Shown here: positions 34,520-43,475 of the stretch, piece by piece | Layout: the number at the start of each line of letters is the position of its first letter | Position numbering within the stretch: position 1 is the first letter of the stretch | Assembly (NCBI RefSeq): GCF_046524175.1 | Contig: NZ_JBEFZF010000005.1 | Coordinates: 248,001 to 312,000 of the forward strand | Direction: 5' to 3' | Origin: Spongiivirga sp046524175 | GTDB lineage: Bacteria; Bacteroidota; Bacteroidia; Flavobacteriales; Flavobacteriaceae | DNA length: 64,000 bases | Position numbers and translations under genes: made by a program | The notes under the pieces: generated by a model | What the model was told of the DNA's origin: nothing | Databases searched by the model: none | What the model saw: the letters and a program-made list of their open reading frames with translations, nothing else

Positions 34520-37500
34520 TTATCGTTTTAGGACTACAAATCCGGTTTTTGTTTGTGTTGCTCCACCTTCATTTATGGTAATATTGAAGAAATATGTGCC
34601 TTCGGGAAGGTCACTTGCTCCTAAAGAAGTTGCTTTATTAGCAGTACCTCTAAAGACATTTCTGCTATTATCATAATTCTTTATTTGAAAAACCAAATCG
34701 TTCCAGCGATTATAAATCTCAACGGTGTTGTCCGGGTACTGTTCAATACCATCAATATTCCAAAAATCATTGATACCGTCTCCATCAGGTGATAATCCGA
34801 ATTTTATATCCGGCAATAGGTCCTCATTTGTTTCTTCTTCCAATTGAGTAGTAAATGATACTTCCGGGCAACCTATTGCGTTTCCGGCATCATTAAATGG
34901 AATAATTCTAACAAAATAGGTAGTTCCCTCTAACAGATTGTTTGAAAAGTTGTAGTTAGTAGTTATAACTTCATCTGCATCGACAATATCATTACCTCCG
35001 GCACTTGTACCTACAAAAACTTGATAGCCAATAGCGTCTGATACCGAGGTCCATTCTAAATTCGTTGTTATCGCAACATCTGCTTCTAGATTTTCTGGTT
35101 CAATCAGACTTGTACATTCCGGCACTTCTGCTGAACTAACAACTTGAGTGGTGAATTGTTCAGTTGAACAACCCATAGCCGCTCCAACTGCATTATATGG
35201 GATTATTGTTACCTCATAGGTGGTATCCGAATCTAAATCCGCTGCAAAATCATAGGTTGTGGTTGCGCTTACATCTTCATTATTTAACACCGTGGTCGTA
35301 GTCGCCGTATTAATAACCGTAACACGATAGCCCGTTGCATCTGACACTGTAGCCCATTCTAAATTAACATCTACTGCTACATCAGTTGCTCCTGCAACAG
35401 GGCTCGTCAGATTTGTACAGTCTGGAACTGTAGTAACTGTTGAAACCGTAGTAAACTGCTCCGTAGTACAAGCCGTTGCATCACCCACTGTATTATATGG
35501 TGTTATTGTAACCTCATAGGTGGTATCCAAATCTAAATCTGCTGCAAAATCATAGGTAGTAGCTGCACCTACATCTTCATTATTTATGACCGTGGTGGTA
35601 GTCGCCGTATTAATAACCGTAATACGATAGCCCGTCGCATCTGCCACTGTGGCCCATTCTAAATTAACATTTACTGCTACATCAGTTGCTCCTGCAAGTG
35701 GGCTCGTCAGATTTGTACAGTCTGGAACTGTGGTAACTGTTGCAACCGTAGTAAACTGTTCCGTAGTACAGGCCGTTGCATCACCCGCTGCATTATATGG
35801 CGTTATTGTTACCTCATAGGTGGTATCCAAATCTAAATCTGCTACAAAATCATAGGTAGTAGCAGCACTTACATCCTCATTATTTACAAGCGTGGTCGTA
35901 GTCGCCGTATTAATAACCGTAATACGATAGCCCATCGCATCTACCACTGTGGCCCATTCTAAATTAGCATCTACTGCTACATCAGTTGCTCCTGCAAGCG
36001 GACTCGTCAGATTCGTACAGTCTGGAACTGTAGTAACCGTTGCAACCGTAGTAAACTGTTCCGTAGTACAAGCAGTTGCATCTCCTACTGCATTATATGG
36101 TGTTATTGTAACCTCATAGGTGGTATCCAAATCTAAATCTGCTGCAAAATTATAGGTTGTGGCTGCACTTACATCTTCATTATTTACAAGCGTGGTCGTA
36201 GTTGCTGTATTGATAACCGTAACACGATAGCCGGTTGCATCTGTCACTGTCGTCCATTCTAAATTAACATCTACTGCTACATCAGTTGCTCCTGTAAGCG
36301 GACTCGTCAGATTCGTACAAGCAGGAACTGTAGGAACTGTATTTGTTCTAAAACTTTCTTCAATACAAGCAGTAGCATCTCCTTCTTCATTATATGGTAT
36401 AATGGTCACATAGTGCGTTGTATTTTCCCGAAGATCCTCGTTAAAATTATAAAAAGTGTTTGCTCCTACATCTATATTATTGGCCACTTCAATACCATCT
36501 CTGGTAGTGCCTACAATTACCAAGTATCCGGTTGCATTTGCTACCGGCACCCAACTTAGACTTGTACCGACATCGACATTGGTTGACCCATCAGAAGGGC
36601 TTACCAAACTAGTACACTCAGGAGCTATAGGTATGATCTGAGTCCTAAAATTTTCAGTACTGCACCCTACCGCATCTCCTTCATCATTATAGGGAGTAAT
36701 GGTAACCTCATAGATGGTATCTTCTTCAAGATCTGATGTAAACTCGAATGTAAGATCATTGTTTACATCAACATTGTTCACTACAAAACTCCCATCAGAG
36801 GTATCTACTACATTTAATCGATAGCCATCAGCGTTAGCAACAGCACTCCATTCGAGGTCCGTATTAACGACAATATCGGTCGCATTATTAAGTGGGATAG
36901 TTAGGTTTGTGCATTCAGGTAATTCAGGTGTTGGATTAGATGTTATCGTAAAACTTTCTTCAATACAAGGGCCGACTGCATCTCCTTCATCATTGAATGG
37001 AATTAATGTTACATAAACAGTTTCTCCTCCGGAGAAATCGCTTGCAAATTCAAAAAACGTATCATTAACGGTAACGTCATTTACCAAGGTGATATTCCCT
37101 GGATCCACGCGAACTGTTAAGCGATATCCGCGTGCAAAAAGTGCTGAATCCCATGCTAAATTTGTATTTACAGGAACATCGGTAGCTCCGTTTAAAGGGG
37201 CGGTTAATTGGGTGCATTCTGGAACAGGACAGTCTAAAACATCTCCTACGATATTCCAGCCAAAGTTATCAATAATTGATTGACGTTCTTCGAGAGCATC
37301 ACAATAAGGAAGACTTAATGCACCAAGTGTAATGCCACTTGTCAGTGTTTGATCAGCCCAAGCAATTAATGTATTATCGTAGTTTGTTCTTGATAACGAA
37401 GTATTATCTAGCATATTGGTCATATCAGAAACATCACCGATATCCCAATCACCAAGATACTGATCAAAAGCAGATGCATCTGTAAACATTGACTCCATAC

Positions 37501-40500
37501 TTACTGATCCTAAATCCCAACGGTCAAGCGATTGATTGTAGGCTATTGCATTTCTAAACATGCGATTCATATTCTGAACACCACGAACACGCCAGCTATT
37601 AATTGTTTGATTAAATTGTGAAGCCCCATCAAACATTTCTTCCATGGTTAGAACACCTCTTACATTCCAACTGTCTATTTCTCCATTAAACGAGGTCGCA
37701 CCACTAAACATTCGCTCCATTGTAGTGACCGAAGCTACATTCCAAGAATTCATAGATTGATTATAGGAAGTTGCATTTTGAAACATTGCCAACATAGTGG
37801 TTACAAAAGAAACATCCCAAGTATCAATAGACTGATTAAAGTTGGAAGCCCCGCTAAACATTTCTTCCATGGTTAATACTTCTCCTGTATCCCAGTTTTG
37901 AAGTTGATTGTTAAAGAGTGTAGCGTTTTTGAACATAAGATCCATTCTCGTTACAGAGGCAACATCCCAGTTATTCATTTCACTATTATATGCAATAGCA
38001 TCCTCAAACATTGAATTCATTAATGTAACAGAACTCACATCCCAATTAGCAATATCCTGATCAAAAACTTGTGCGTTTTTAAACATTGAGGCCATGTTTG
38101 CTACTGCACTAACATTCCAATTATCCAGGGGTTGATTAAATACAATTGCCCCTTCAAACATGGAACTCATATTCACTACAGAGTTTACATCCCAACTATT
38201 TAAAGGCTGATTAAATGATATTGCGTCTTTGAACATTGAATTCATATCAATTACCCTAGAAACACTCCAGTCAGCCATTGGTTGATTATATGCTGAAGCC
38301 ATGTTGAACATATTGGACATGTTTGTCACGAAGGATACATCCCACGCATTTAAGTTTTGGTTAAAAGCAATGGCTTGAAGAAACATGCCGGACATTGTTG
38401 TTGCTGACGAAACATCCCAGCTGTTTAATGGCTGATTAAATACTGTTGCATCCGCAAACATTCTATTTAGGATCTGTACTGAAGAAACATCCCAACTGTT
38501 TAATGGCTGATTAAAAGCATTTGCACTTGAGAACATACTTTCCATAGTCGATACGTTACTAACGTCCCAACCGCTTATGTCCTGATTGAATGAGCGGGCC
38601 TCCTGAAACATACCTTCCATAGTCGCTACAGTACTTACATCCCATGAGTTTAATGGTTCATTAAAATCAACACACTTTCGGAACATTGTAGTCATATTGA
38701 TAACATTGCTCACATCCCAACTATCCAAAGATTGGTTAAAGTCCATATCAATGTTGAATCCATCAAACATTCGAGCCATATCTGTTACACTACTAACATC
38801 CCAATTATCAAGCGGTTGATTAAAACGTGGAGTACTGAGAAACATATCTCTCATTGTGGTAACATTACTTACATCCCAGTCATTTAGTGGTTGATTAAAG
38901 TCTGACATCCCTATAAATGTTCTAGACATATTGGTTATAGTACTTACGTCCCAATCATTAATGTTTCCGTTGAAGTTTGAAGACTCAAACATTCTTGACA
39001 TATCGGTTACACCAGAAAGGTCAGGCGTATCTGTGGCATTATAGCCAGTAAAACTTCTACAGGAATAAAAGGATGACTGCATCGATTCCCAGGCAATAGT
39101 TCCCCATTGATCAATTGTTAAAAGTTTCACATTATCTCTACTTGGACTACTGTAAAAATGGGTAGGATAATTTCCGATTATTGCGATGGTATAAATTCCG
39201 GGTACACGATAGGTGTGTATAATTTCTCCTGTCACATTATTATTGTATTCCCCATCACCCCAATCTATTGAATAATCATAGGTAAATGCACTATTCGCTT
39301 CAATACGCAGTTGATTCGCCAAAGTAGAACTTGAAGCTGTTATACTAGTATCAACTGTAAATTTAAAAGCATCGGGGCTATTTGTCCAGCTCTCTACAAC
39401 AGTAAAACTTTCTTCGGCACAACCAGTAGCTGGCCCTTCGCCATTGTAAGGAATCACCTGCACATAAACAGTATCACCAGGAGTAAAATCATTTATAAAA
39501 TCAACAGCTACAACATCACCAACATCTTCATTGTTTAAAATAACTTCTACTGTAGCGCCATTCTCCCTTCTCACACTTACTCGATATCCAGTAGCACCTG
39601 GAGCCGGAGCCCACCTTAAGTTAAAATTTGCAGGCACCCCAGTATCGCCATCTCTTGGCGAAAGTATTTCTGTACATACAACGAAGCTACAGTTAATAGT
39701 ATCCCCCGTTATATTCCAATTATATGTATCAATAAGAGTTTGACGTGCATTACGACCATCACAATAGGTTAATCCATTTGCGCCTAAATTAACACCATCA
39801 GAAACAGTTTGCCCTGCCCACCCTATAAGCGTATTGTCATAATTGGCTTCTGACATTGCAGAATCACTTAACATGTTTTCCATGTTAGTCACATTGCTAA
39901 TATTCCAACTGGCCAAATTCTGATCAAAAACCTCAGCATCAAAAAACATCTCCGACATATCCTCAACCTGACCCACATTCCAACTATTTAAAGGTTGATT
40001 AAAGGCTGATGCTTCTCTAAACATCCTTAGCATATTGGCAACACTCCCTACATTCCAACCATCTAAAGGTTGATCAAAGACAGTTGCACCTTCAAACATA
40101 CTAGCCATTGATGTTACTGCAGAAACATTCCAACTATCTAAAGGTTGATTAAATACCACCGCGCGTCGAAACATTCCTGACATATTGGTTACGCTACTAA
40201 CGTTCCAACCATCTAAAGGTTGATTGAAGACATTGGTCCCCTCAAACATAGAATTCATTGCTGTAACAGAAGAAACATTCCAATTACCAATTGGTTGATC
40301 AAAGTTTGCTGCATCTCTAAACATAAAACTCATATCAGTCACGTTACTGACATTCCATGCTGTTAATGGTTGATTAAAATCCATGTCAAGGATAAAGCCA
40401 TCAAACATGCCCGACATATTAGTTACATTACTAACATTCCAATTATCCAGCGGTTGATTAAACCTGATAGCCCGATAAAACATATTCGACATATCAGTCA

Positions 40501-41443
40501 CAGAAGAGACATTCCATCCATTTAGAAGTTGGTTAAACAAATTGTTTCCTGCGAACATGCTGGACATATTGGTCACATTACTGACGTTCCAATTGTCAAG
40601 TGGCAGATTATAACTACTGGATTCAAACATTCTTGACATATCAAGAACACTACTCACATTCCAATCATTTACCGAAAAAGTGAAATCTCCAGCTGACTGA
40701 AACATTGCGGACATATCAGTAACATTTGCTGTATTCCAATTGTTTATATTTTGATTAAAACTTGAAGCTCTGCGAAACATTCTTGCCATCGTTGTTACAG
40801 AAGTAGTGTTCCAACTATCTAATGGCTCATTGAACAATCCTGCACCGTTAAAAACATCTGACATGTCCGTCACAGAAATGGTATTCCAATTATCAAGAGG
40901 GCGGTTAAAAACACCTGCATCGAAAAATATCCCAGAAATATCTGTTATATTTCCAATATTCCAGCTATTGACTATTCCGTTAAAAGATGATGCTTCGCGA
41001 AACATATTCTTCAAGCTCGTAACCCTTGATAAATCTGGACTGTCGATCGCATCAAAATTTAAGTTTTCACAACCGAAGAAGGCATTTTCCATACTCTCCC
41101 ATTCGATATTTCCCCATGACAAAATTTCAATTATTTTTCTTCGGTCGCCAGTACTATTGAAATAAATTGCTGGAAAATCTCCTGTAATCTCTACGGTATA
41201 AATTCCTTGGGTTGTATAGGCATGTGTTATATCACCTGTTATGTTCGTGTCCGTAGTTCCATCTCCCCAATCGACACTGTAATTATAGGTAAATGCTGAA
41301 TTTGTGGGTATCGTAATCTCATTATCAGCGGAGGATCCTACTTCAGAAGTATTCCAAGTTGCACGAAATCCTTGAGCGTGTAATGCTGAACAGAAAAACA
41401 GCGAGCACAGGCCAAGTGCTAGCTGTAATAGGTTAGTTTTCAT
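34520..41443 (-). CDS. Giant BspA-like (DUF285) and FN3-repeat surface protein with type B T9SS C-terminus
   Basis: The 2307-residue protein has a signal peptide (about 1-23) and two copies of one module: a PKD-like domain (YSVDWGDG, then THAYTTQGIYTVEI; 30-110 and 700-770), a DUF285/BspA array (115-545 and 780-1350), a YCDGRNARQTLID capping motif, and an FN3-like domain. Array units of about 25 residues read like FNQPLDNWNVSNVTNMSGMF. Seven further FN3-like domains follow, four of them nearly identical. A gliding-associated C-terminal domain (2208-2307, LSPDGDGINDFWNIDG) ends it. It is probably an adhesin exported by T9SS with help from the adjacent PorP/SprF protein. The binding target is unknown. 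Confidence 0.9.
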   Translation of the reverse strand: MKTNLLQLALGLCSLFFCSALHAQGFRATWNTSEVGSSADNEITIPTNSAFTYNYSVDWGDGTTDTNITGDITHAYTTQGIYTVEITGDFPAIYFNSTGDRRKIIEILSWGNIEWESMENAFFGCENLNFDAIDSPDLSRVTSLKNMFREASSFNGIVNSWNIGNITDISGIFFDAGVFNRPLDNWNTISVTDMSDVFNGAGLFNEPLDSWNTTSVTTMARMFRRASSFNQNINNWNTANVTDMSAMFQSAGDFTFSVNDWNVSSVLDMSRMFESSSYNLPLDNWNVSNVTNMSSMFAGNNLFNQLLNGWNVSSVTDMSNMFYRAIRFNQPLDNWNVSNVTNMSGMFDGFILDMDFNQPLTAWNVSNVTDMSFMFRDAANFDQPIGNWNVSSVTAMNSMFEGTNVFNQPLDGWNVSSVTNMSGMFRRAVVFNQPLDSWNVSAVTSMASMFEGATVFDQPLDGWNVGSVANMLRMFREASAFNQPLNSWNVGQVEDMSEMFFDAEVFDQNLASWNISNVTNMENMLSDSAMSEANYDNTLIGWAGQTVSDGVNLGANGLTYCDGRNARQTLIDTYNWNITGDTINCSFVVCTEILSPRDGDTGVPANFNLRWAPAPGATGYRVSVRRENGATVEVILNNEDVGDVVAVDFINDFTPGDTVYVQVIPYNGEGPATGCAEESFTVVESWTNSPDAFKFTVDTSITASSSTLANQLRIEANSAFTYDYSIDWGDGEYNNNVTGEIIHTYRVPGIYTIAIIGNYPTHFYSSPSRDNVKLLTIDQWGTIAWESMQSSFYSCRSFTGYNATDTPDLSGVTDMSRMFESSNFNGNINDWDVSTITNMSRTFIGMSDFNQPLNDWDVSNVTTMRDMFLSTPRFNQPLDNWDVSSVTDMARMFDGFNIDMDFNQSLDSWDVSNVINMTTMFRKCVDFNEPLNSWDVSTVATMEGMFQEARSFNQDISGWDVSNVSTMESMFSSANAFNQPLNSWDVSSVQILNRMFADATVFNQPLNSWDVSSATTMSGMFLQAIAFNQNLNAWDVSFVTNMSNMFNMASAYNQPMADWSVSRVIDMNSMFKDAISFNQPLNSWDVNSVVNMSSMFEGAIVFNQPLDNWNVSAVANMASMFKNAQVFDQDIANWDVSSVTLMNSMFEDAIAYNSEMNNWDVASVTRMDLMFKNATLFNNQLQNWDTGEVLTMEEMFSGASNFNQSIDTWDVSFVTTMLAMFQNATSYNQSMNSWNVASVTTMERMFSGATSFNGEIDSWNVRGVLTMEEMFDGASQFNQTINSWRVRGVQNMNRMFRNAIAYNQSLDRWDLGSVSMESMFTDASAFDQYLGDWDIGDVSDMTNMLDNTSLSRTNYDNTLIAWADQTLTSGITLGALSLPYCDALEERQSIIDNFGWNIVGDVLDCPVPECTQLTAPLNGATDVPVNTNLAWDSALFARGYRLTVRVDPGNITLVNDVTVNDTFFEFASDFSGGETVYVTLIPFNDEGDAVGPCIEESFTITSNPTPELPECTNLTIPLNNATDIVVNTDLEWSAVANADGYRLNVVDTSDGSFVVNNVDVNNDLTFEFTSDLEEDTIYEVTITPYNDEGDAVGCSTENFRTQIIPIAPECTSLVSPSDGSTNVDVGTSLSWVPVANATGYLVIVGTTRDGIEVANNIDVGANTFYNFNEDLRENTTHYVTIIPYNEEGDATACIEESFRTNTVPTVPACTNLTSPLTGATDVAVDVNLEWTTVTDATGYRVTVINTATTTTLVNNEDVSAATTYNFAADLDLDTTYEVTITPYNAVGDATACTTEQFTTVATVTTVPDCTNLTSPLAGATDVAVDANLEWATVVDAMGYRITVINTATTTTLVNNEDVSAATTYDFVADLDLDTTYEVTITPYNAAGDATACTTEQFTTVATVTTVPDCTNLTSPLAGATDVAVNVNLEWATVADATGYRITVINTATTTTVINNEDVGAATTYDFAADLDLDTTYEVTITPYNTVGDATACTTEQFTTVSTVTTVPDCTNLTSPVAGATDVAVDVNLEWATVSDATGYRVTVINTATTTTVLNNEDVSATTTYDFAADLDSDTTYEVTIIPYNAVGAAMGCSTEQFTTQVVSSAEVPECTSLIEPENLEADVAITTNLEWTSVSDAIGYQVFVGTSAGGNDIVDADEVITTNYNFSNNLLEGTTYFVRIIPFNDAGNAIGCPEVSFTTQLEEETNEDLLPDIKFGLSPDGDGINDFWNIDGIEQYPDNTVEIYNRWNDLVFQIKNYDNSRNVFRGTANKATSLGASDLPEGTYFFNITINEGGATQTKTGFVVLKR
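35130..36345 (-). repeat. Four near-identical 300-bp tandem repeats (FN3-coding)
   Basis: Landmarks such as the start of CTCGTCAGATTTGTACAG recur at about 35404, 35704, 36004 and 36304, an exact 300-base (100-codon) period. Two 60-base rows set 300 apart (35521 and 35821) differ at only four positions. The units encode adjacent FN3-like domains (CTNLTSPLAGATDVAV). High nucleotide identity implies recent duplication or gene conversion, and an unstable copy number. Confidence 0.9.
37400..39060 (-). repeat. DUF285/BspA repeat array, second block
   Basis: About two dozen 75-base units encode the DUF285 motif with WDVS and MFxxA cores. They are diverged from one another more than the FN3 units, so this is an older array. 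Unit length is steady at about 25 codons, with one longer copy. Confidence 0.85.
39840..41060 (-). repeat. DUF285/BspA repeat array, first block
   Basis: About sixteen 75-base units encode the same DUF285 motif, here mostly with WNVS where the second block has WDVS. One unit is extended by three residues (FDGFILDMDFNQPL), and a matching extension (FDGFNIDMDFNQSL) occurs in the other block, showing that whole-module duplication occurred after the insertion. Confidence 0.85.
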
Positions 41444-41466
41444 ACTTTTTGTTTTGGGACAAAATG

Positions 41467-41500
41467 TGCATAAACATATTGATTAACATGTGATTATGCA
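41467..41500. promoter_or_regulatory. Interrupted dyad upstream of the giant adhesin gene
   Basis: TGCATAA (41467-41473) and TTATGCA (41494-41500) are perfect complements, with inner ACAT (41474-41477) and ATGT (41488-41491). The dyad lies 24 bases before the start at 41443. This is a plausible operator, known only by its symmetry. Confidence 0.3.
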
Positions 41501-41584
41501 AAACTTTTATTGTCCGATACAAAAATCACAGATTAAGTGCACGAATTAATCCCTGAAAACCGTGAAAAATAATTTAATAAAACT

Positions 41585-41617
41585 GAAAAACCCATCTATC
41601 AACATGACAAATGGGTT
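41585..41617 (-). terminator. Terminator-like hairpin after the carboxypeptidase-regulatory gene
   Basis: On the minus strand AACCCAT pairs with ATGGGTT across a 15-base loop and is followed by TTTTC. It lies 24 bases after the stop of the gene at 41642-43171. Confidence 0.6.
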
Positions 41618-41641
41618 CTTAAAAATAATTTTATTCAAAGT

Positions 41642-43171
41642 CTACTCTGCGGCTTTAAACTCCTTAATCGCTTGATTAGGTTCTATAATGTTATATCCTT
41701 TCCAAAATTCAGGATTATAGGTCGGCATGTAAGTGGCCGATATCTTGTTATTTTCTTTAAATGCATCAAACACACTTTTATCGCTTTCATCGATATCAAA
41801 AACTACAACTTCGTATTTGTTAGCGGCTGTTGTGGCCATATCAAGCTTTACAAATAATTCATTCTGTTTACGACGCCCCTTTACATGTTTGTTTTTTTCT
41901 ATGATTTTCAGAGGACGCCTAATTCCAAAACGCGAAGCATTTGAACTTTCTAAATATTTTAAATCGTATTTATTGTTTGTTTGATTTTTCTGAAATAATA
42001 CAATTCCATCGCTTTTATATTGCTTAAATGAAATACCAAATAAACTGAAACTTTTAAGCGGCTTGACATTTTCATAATCGATACGGACAATTGCAAAATC
42101 ATCTGCATTTACATAAACACGTCCTTTATAATCTTCCTTTCGTTTCGGTTCAAAATCCATCACATATACCGCCGCATCACCTAAATAGGTGAAATCTACA
42201 TGAGTAAACTCATATCGATTCGATTTTGTAATGAAATTTCGGTTGCTATCTTCATCAAAAAATAAGGTTTTAAAAATTCTGCCAAGAGTATTCCTTCGGT
42301 ATTTTGCAAAGTTTTCCTTTCGTTCGGCTTCTCTTTTTTTCTGTTTTTCAATTTCTTCTTGGGCTACAGCTACTTTCGTTGAATCCTGATCAGAACCAGA
42401 AACCATGTCATCCATTTCTACTTTTTGGCCAAACAATCCGGACTTAATTTTGAAGTACGAATTAGGTTTTACGTTTTTCTTGATAATATCATTAAACTTA
42501 TCCTCTAAGGCCGACATTCCCACTTCATTAGTCTTATCATATAACTCAGAAGCTTTTATCATGTTTATTTTCTGATTTTCTTTTGAATAATCACCATACA
42601 AATCACAAAGTATTTCTGAATAGTAATCATACTTTTTAGGAAGCGTATTTAAAACACTATCTAAAAATGGTTTGTTTAATTCGTCAATAGTAGACTTTTT
42701 AAACTCATAATCAGTTTTTACAAAGTTTTGATGGTTTGACTCTCTAAAAAATATCTTCTTCTTGGTAAAATTGAAATTATAATTGTTTTGGATATTCTCT
42801 TTAACCTTATCAATTACTTCCTCGGGAGTCAAATTACTATTGGTGACAACAACAGCATTGAGCTCGATTGCTTTTGGATTTAATAAAATCACCTCCTCTG
42901 TAAATTCTTGGAGTGGTTTTCCTAATTGTTCATATCCGATAAATGAAATAAAAAGTGAATCAGTTGGCTTTGTATTTGCTGGCAACTGAAAAGTAAATTT
43001 CCCTTCGGCATTAGTAATAACTCCCTTTTTATTCGCTAAAAAAATATTCACAAAAGGAAGTGCTTCATTCGTCTTGGCATCAACCACTTTTGAGCTAATG
43101 ACTTGCGATTTAAGGAAAAATGGAAACGATAAAAGAATAAAAATGAATAGTCGAGTAATTTTTAGTTGCAT
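41642..43171 (-). CDS. Secreted protein with carboxypeptidase-like regulatory domain
   Basis: The 509-residue product has a signal peptide (about 1-22) and a CarboxypepD_reg-like beta-sandwich (about 23-110: VVDAKTNEALPFVNIFLAN, GKFTFQLP). An alpha-rich middle with basic segments follows, then a beta-rich C-terminal region resembling the DUF5686-type family (DFTYLGDAAVYVMDFEPKRK, YVNADDFAIVRIDYENV). Such proteins sit in the periplasm or outer membrane of Bacteroidota, with unknown role. A Lys/Glu-rich stretch (QEEIEKQKKREAERKENF) lies in the middle. It stands alone and is divergent from the M28 gene. Confidence 0.75.
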   Translation of the reverse strand: MQLKITRLFIFILLSFPFFLKSQVISSKVVDAKTNEALPFVNIFLANKKGVITNAEGKFTFQLPANTKPTDSLFISFIGYEQLGKPLQEFTEEVILLNPKAIELNAVVVTNSNLTPEEVIDKVKENIQNNYNFNFTKKKIFFRESNHQNFVKTDYEFKKSTIDELNKPFLDSVLNTLPKKYDYYSEILCDLYGDYSKENQKINMIKASELYDKTNEVGMSALEDKFNDIIKKNVKPNSYFKIKSGLFGQKVEMDDMVSGSDQDSTKVAVAQEEIEKQKKREAERKENFAKYRRNTLGRIFKTLFFDEDSNRNFITKSNRYEFTHVDFTYLGDAAVYVMDFEPKRKEDYKGRVYVNADDFAIVRIDYENVKPLKSFSLFGISFKQYKSDGIVLFQKNQTNNKYDLKYLESSNASRFGIRRPLKIIEKNKHVKGRRKQNELFVKLDMATTAANKYEVVVFDIDESDKSVFDAFKENNKISATYMPTYNPEFWKGYNIIEPNQAIKEFKAAE

Positions 43172-43475
43172 AGTTTTAATTTAAAATGCGAATAAATGCA
43201 TATGAAAACAATTTCGTAGATCAATTTAGAAATCGTTAAGGCTATTTTATTAATATTTTAACCTTACCACCATGAATGATGCCAAATTGATAGTGCTTTT
43301 GAAATAAGACGAACTACTACCAAAAAAGTAACAGCAATCGCACCTGTTAAAGTACTCTCCCACAAAACAAAAATGTGATTGATGTGCTAAACGACTATTT
43401 TCAAAAAAGCTGTATTTTTAACAATACAAAACACACTTTCCCCTTTAAGTAGATATTCAACCCAACCAAGACTGA
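43172..43475. other. 304-base divergent gap with a possible tiny membrane-protein frame
   Basis: This gap separates two divergent genes. On the minus strand a frame from TTG 43365 to TAA 43264 encodes 33 residues, MWESTLTGAIAVTFLVVVRL then ISKALSIWHHSWW: one strong hydrophobic helix and a Trp/His-rich end. It has no ATG and no clear promoter, so it may be a real small protein or a remnant of a longer membrane gene. TATTTTTA at 43413-43420 is a weak -7 candidate for the M28 gene. Nothing else is visible. Confidence 0.35.

Noticed and set aside
37400..41060. Regular direct repeats that could look like a CRISPR array
   Set aside because: They are in-frame 75-base coding units of DUF285 repeats with no unique spacers, and no cas gene is nearby.
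34520..41443. Plus-strand open frames of 60-120 residues opposite the giant adhesin gene
   Set aside because: They mirror the repeat structure of the minus-strand gene and have no recognisable domain or ribosome-binding context.
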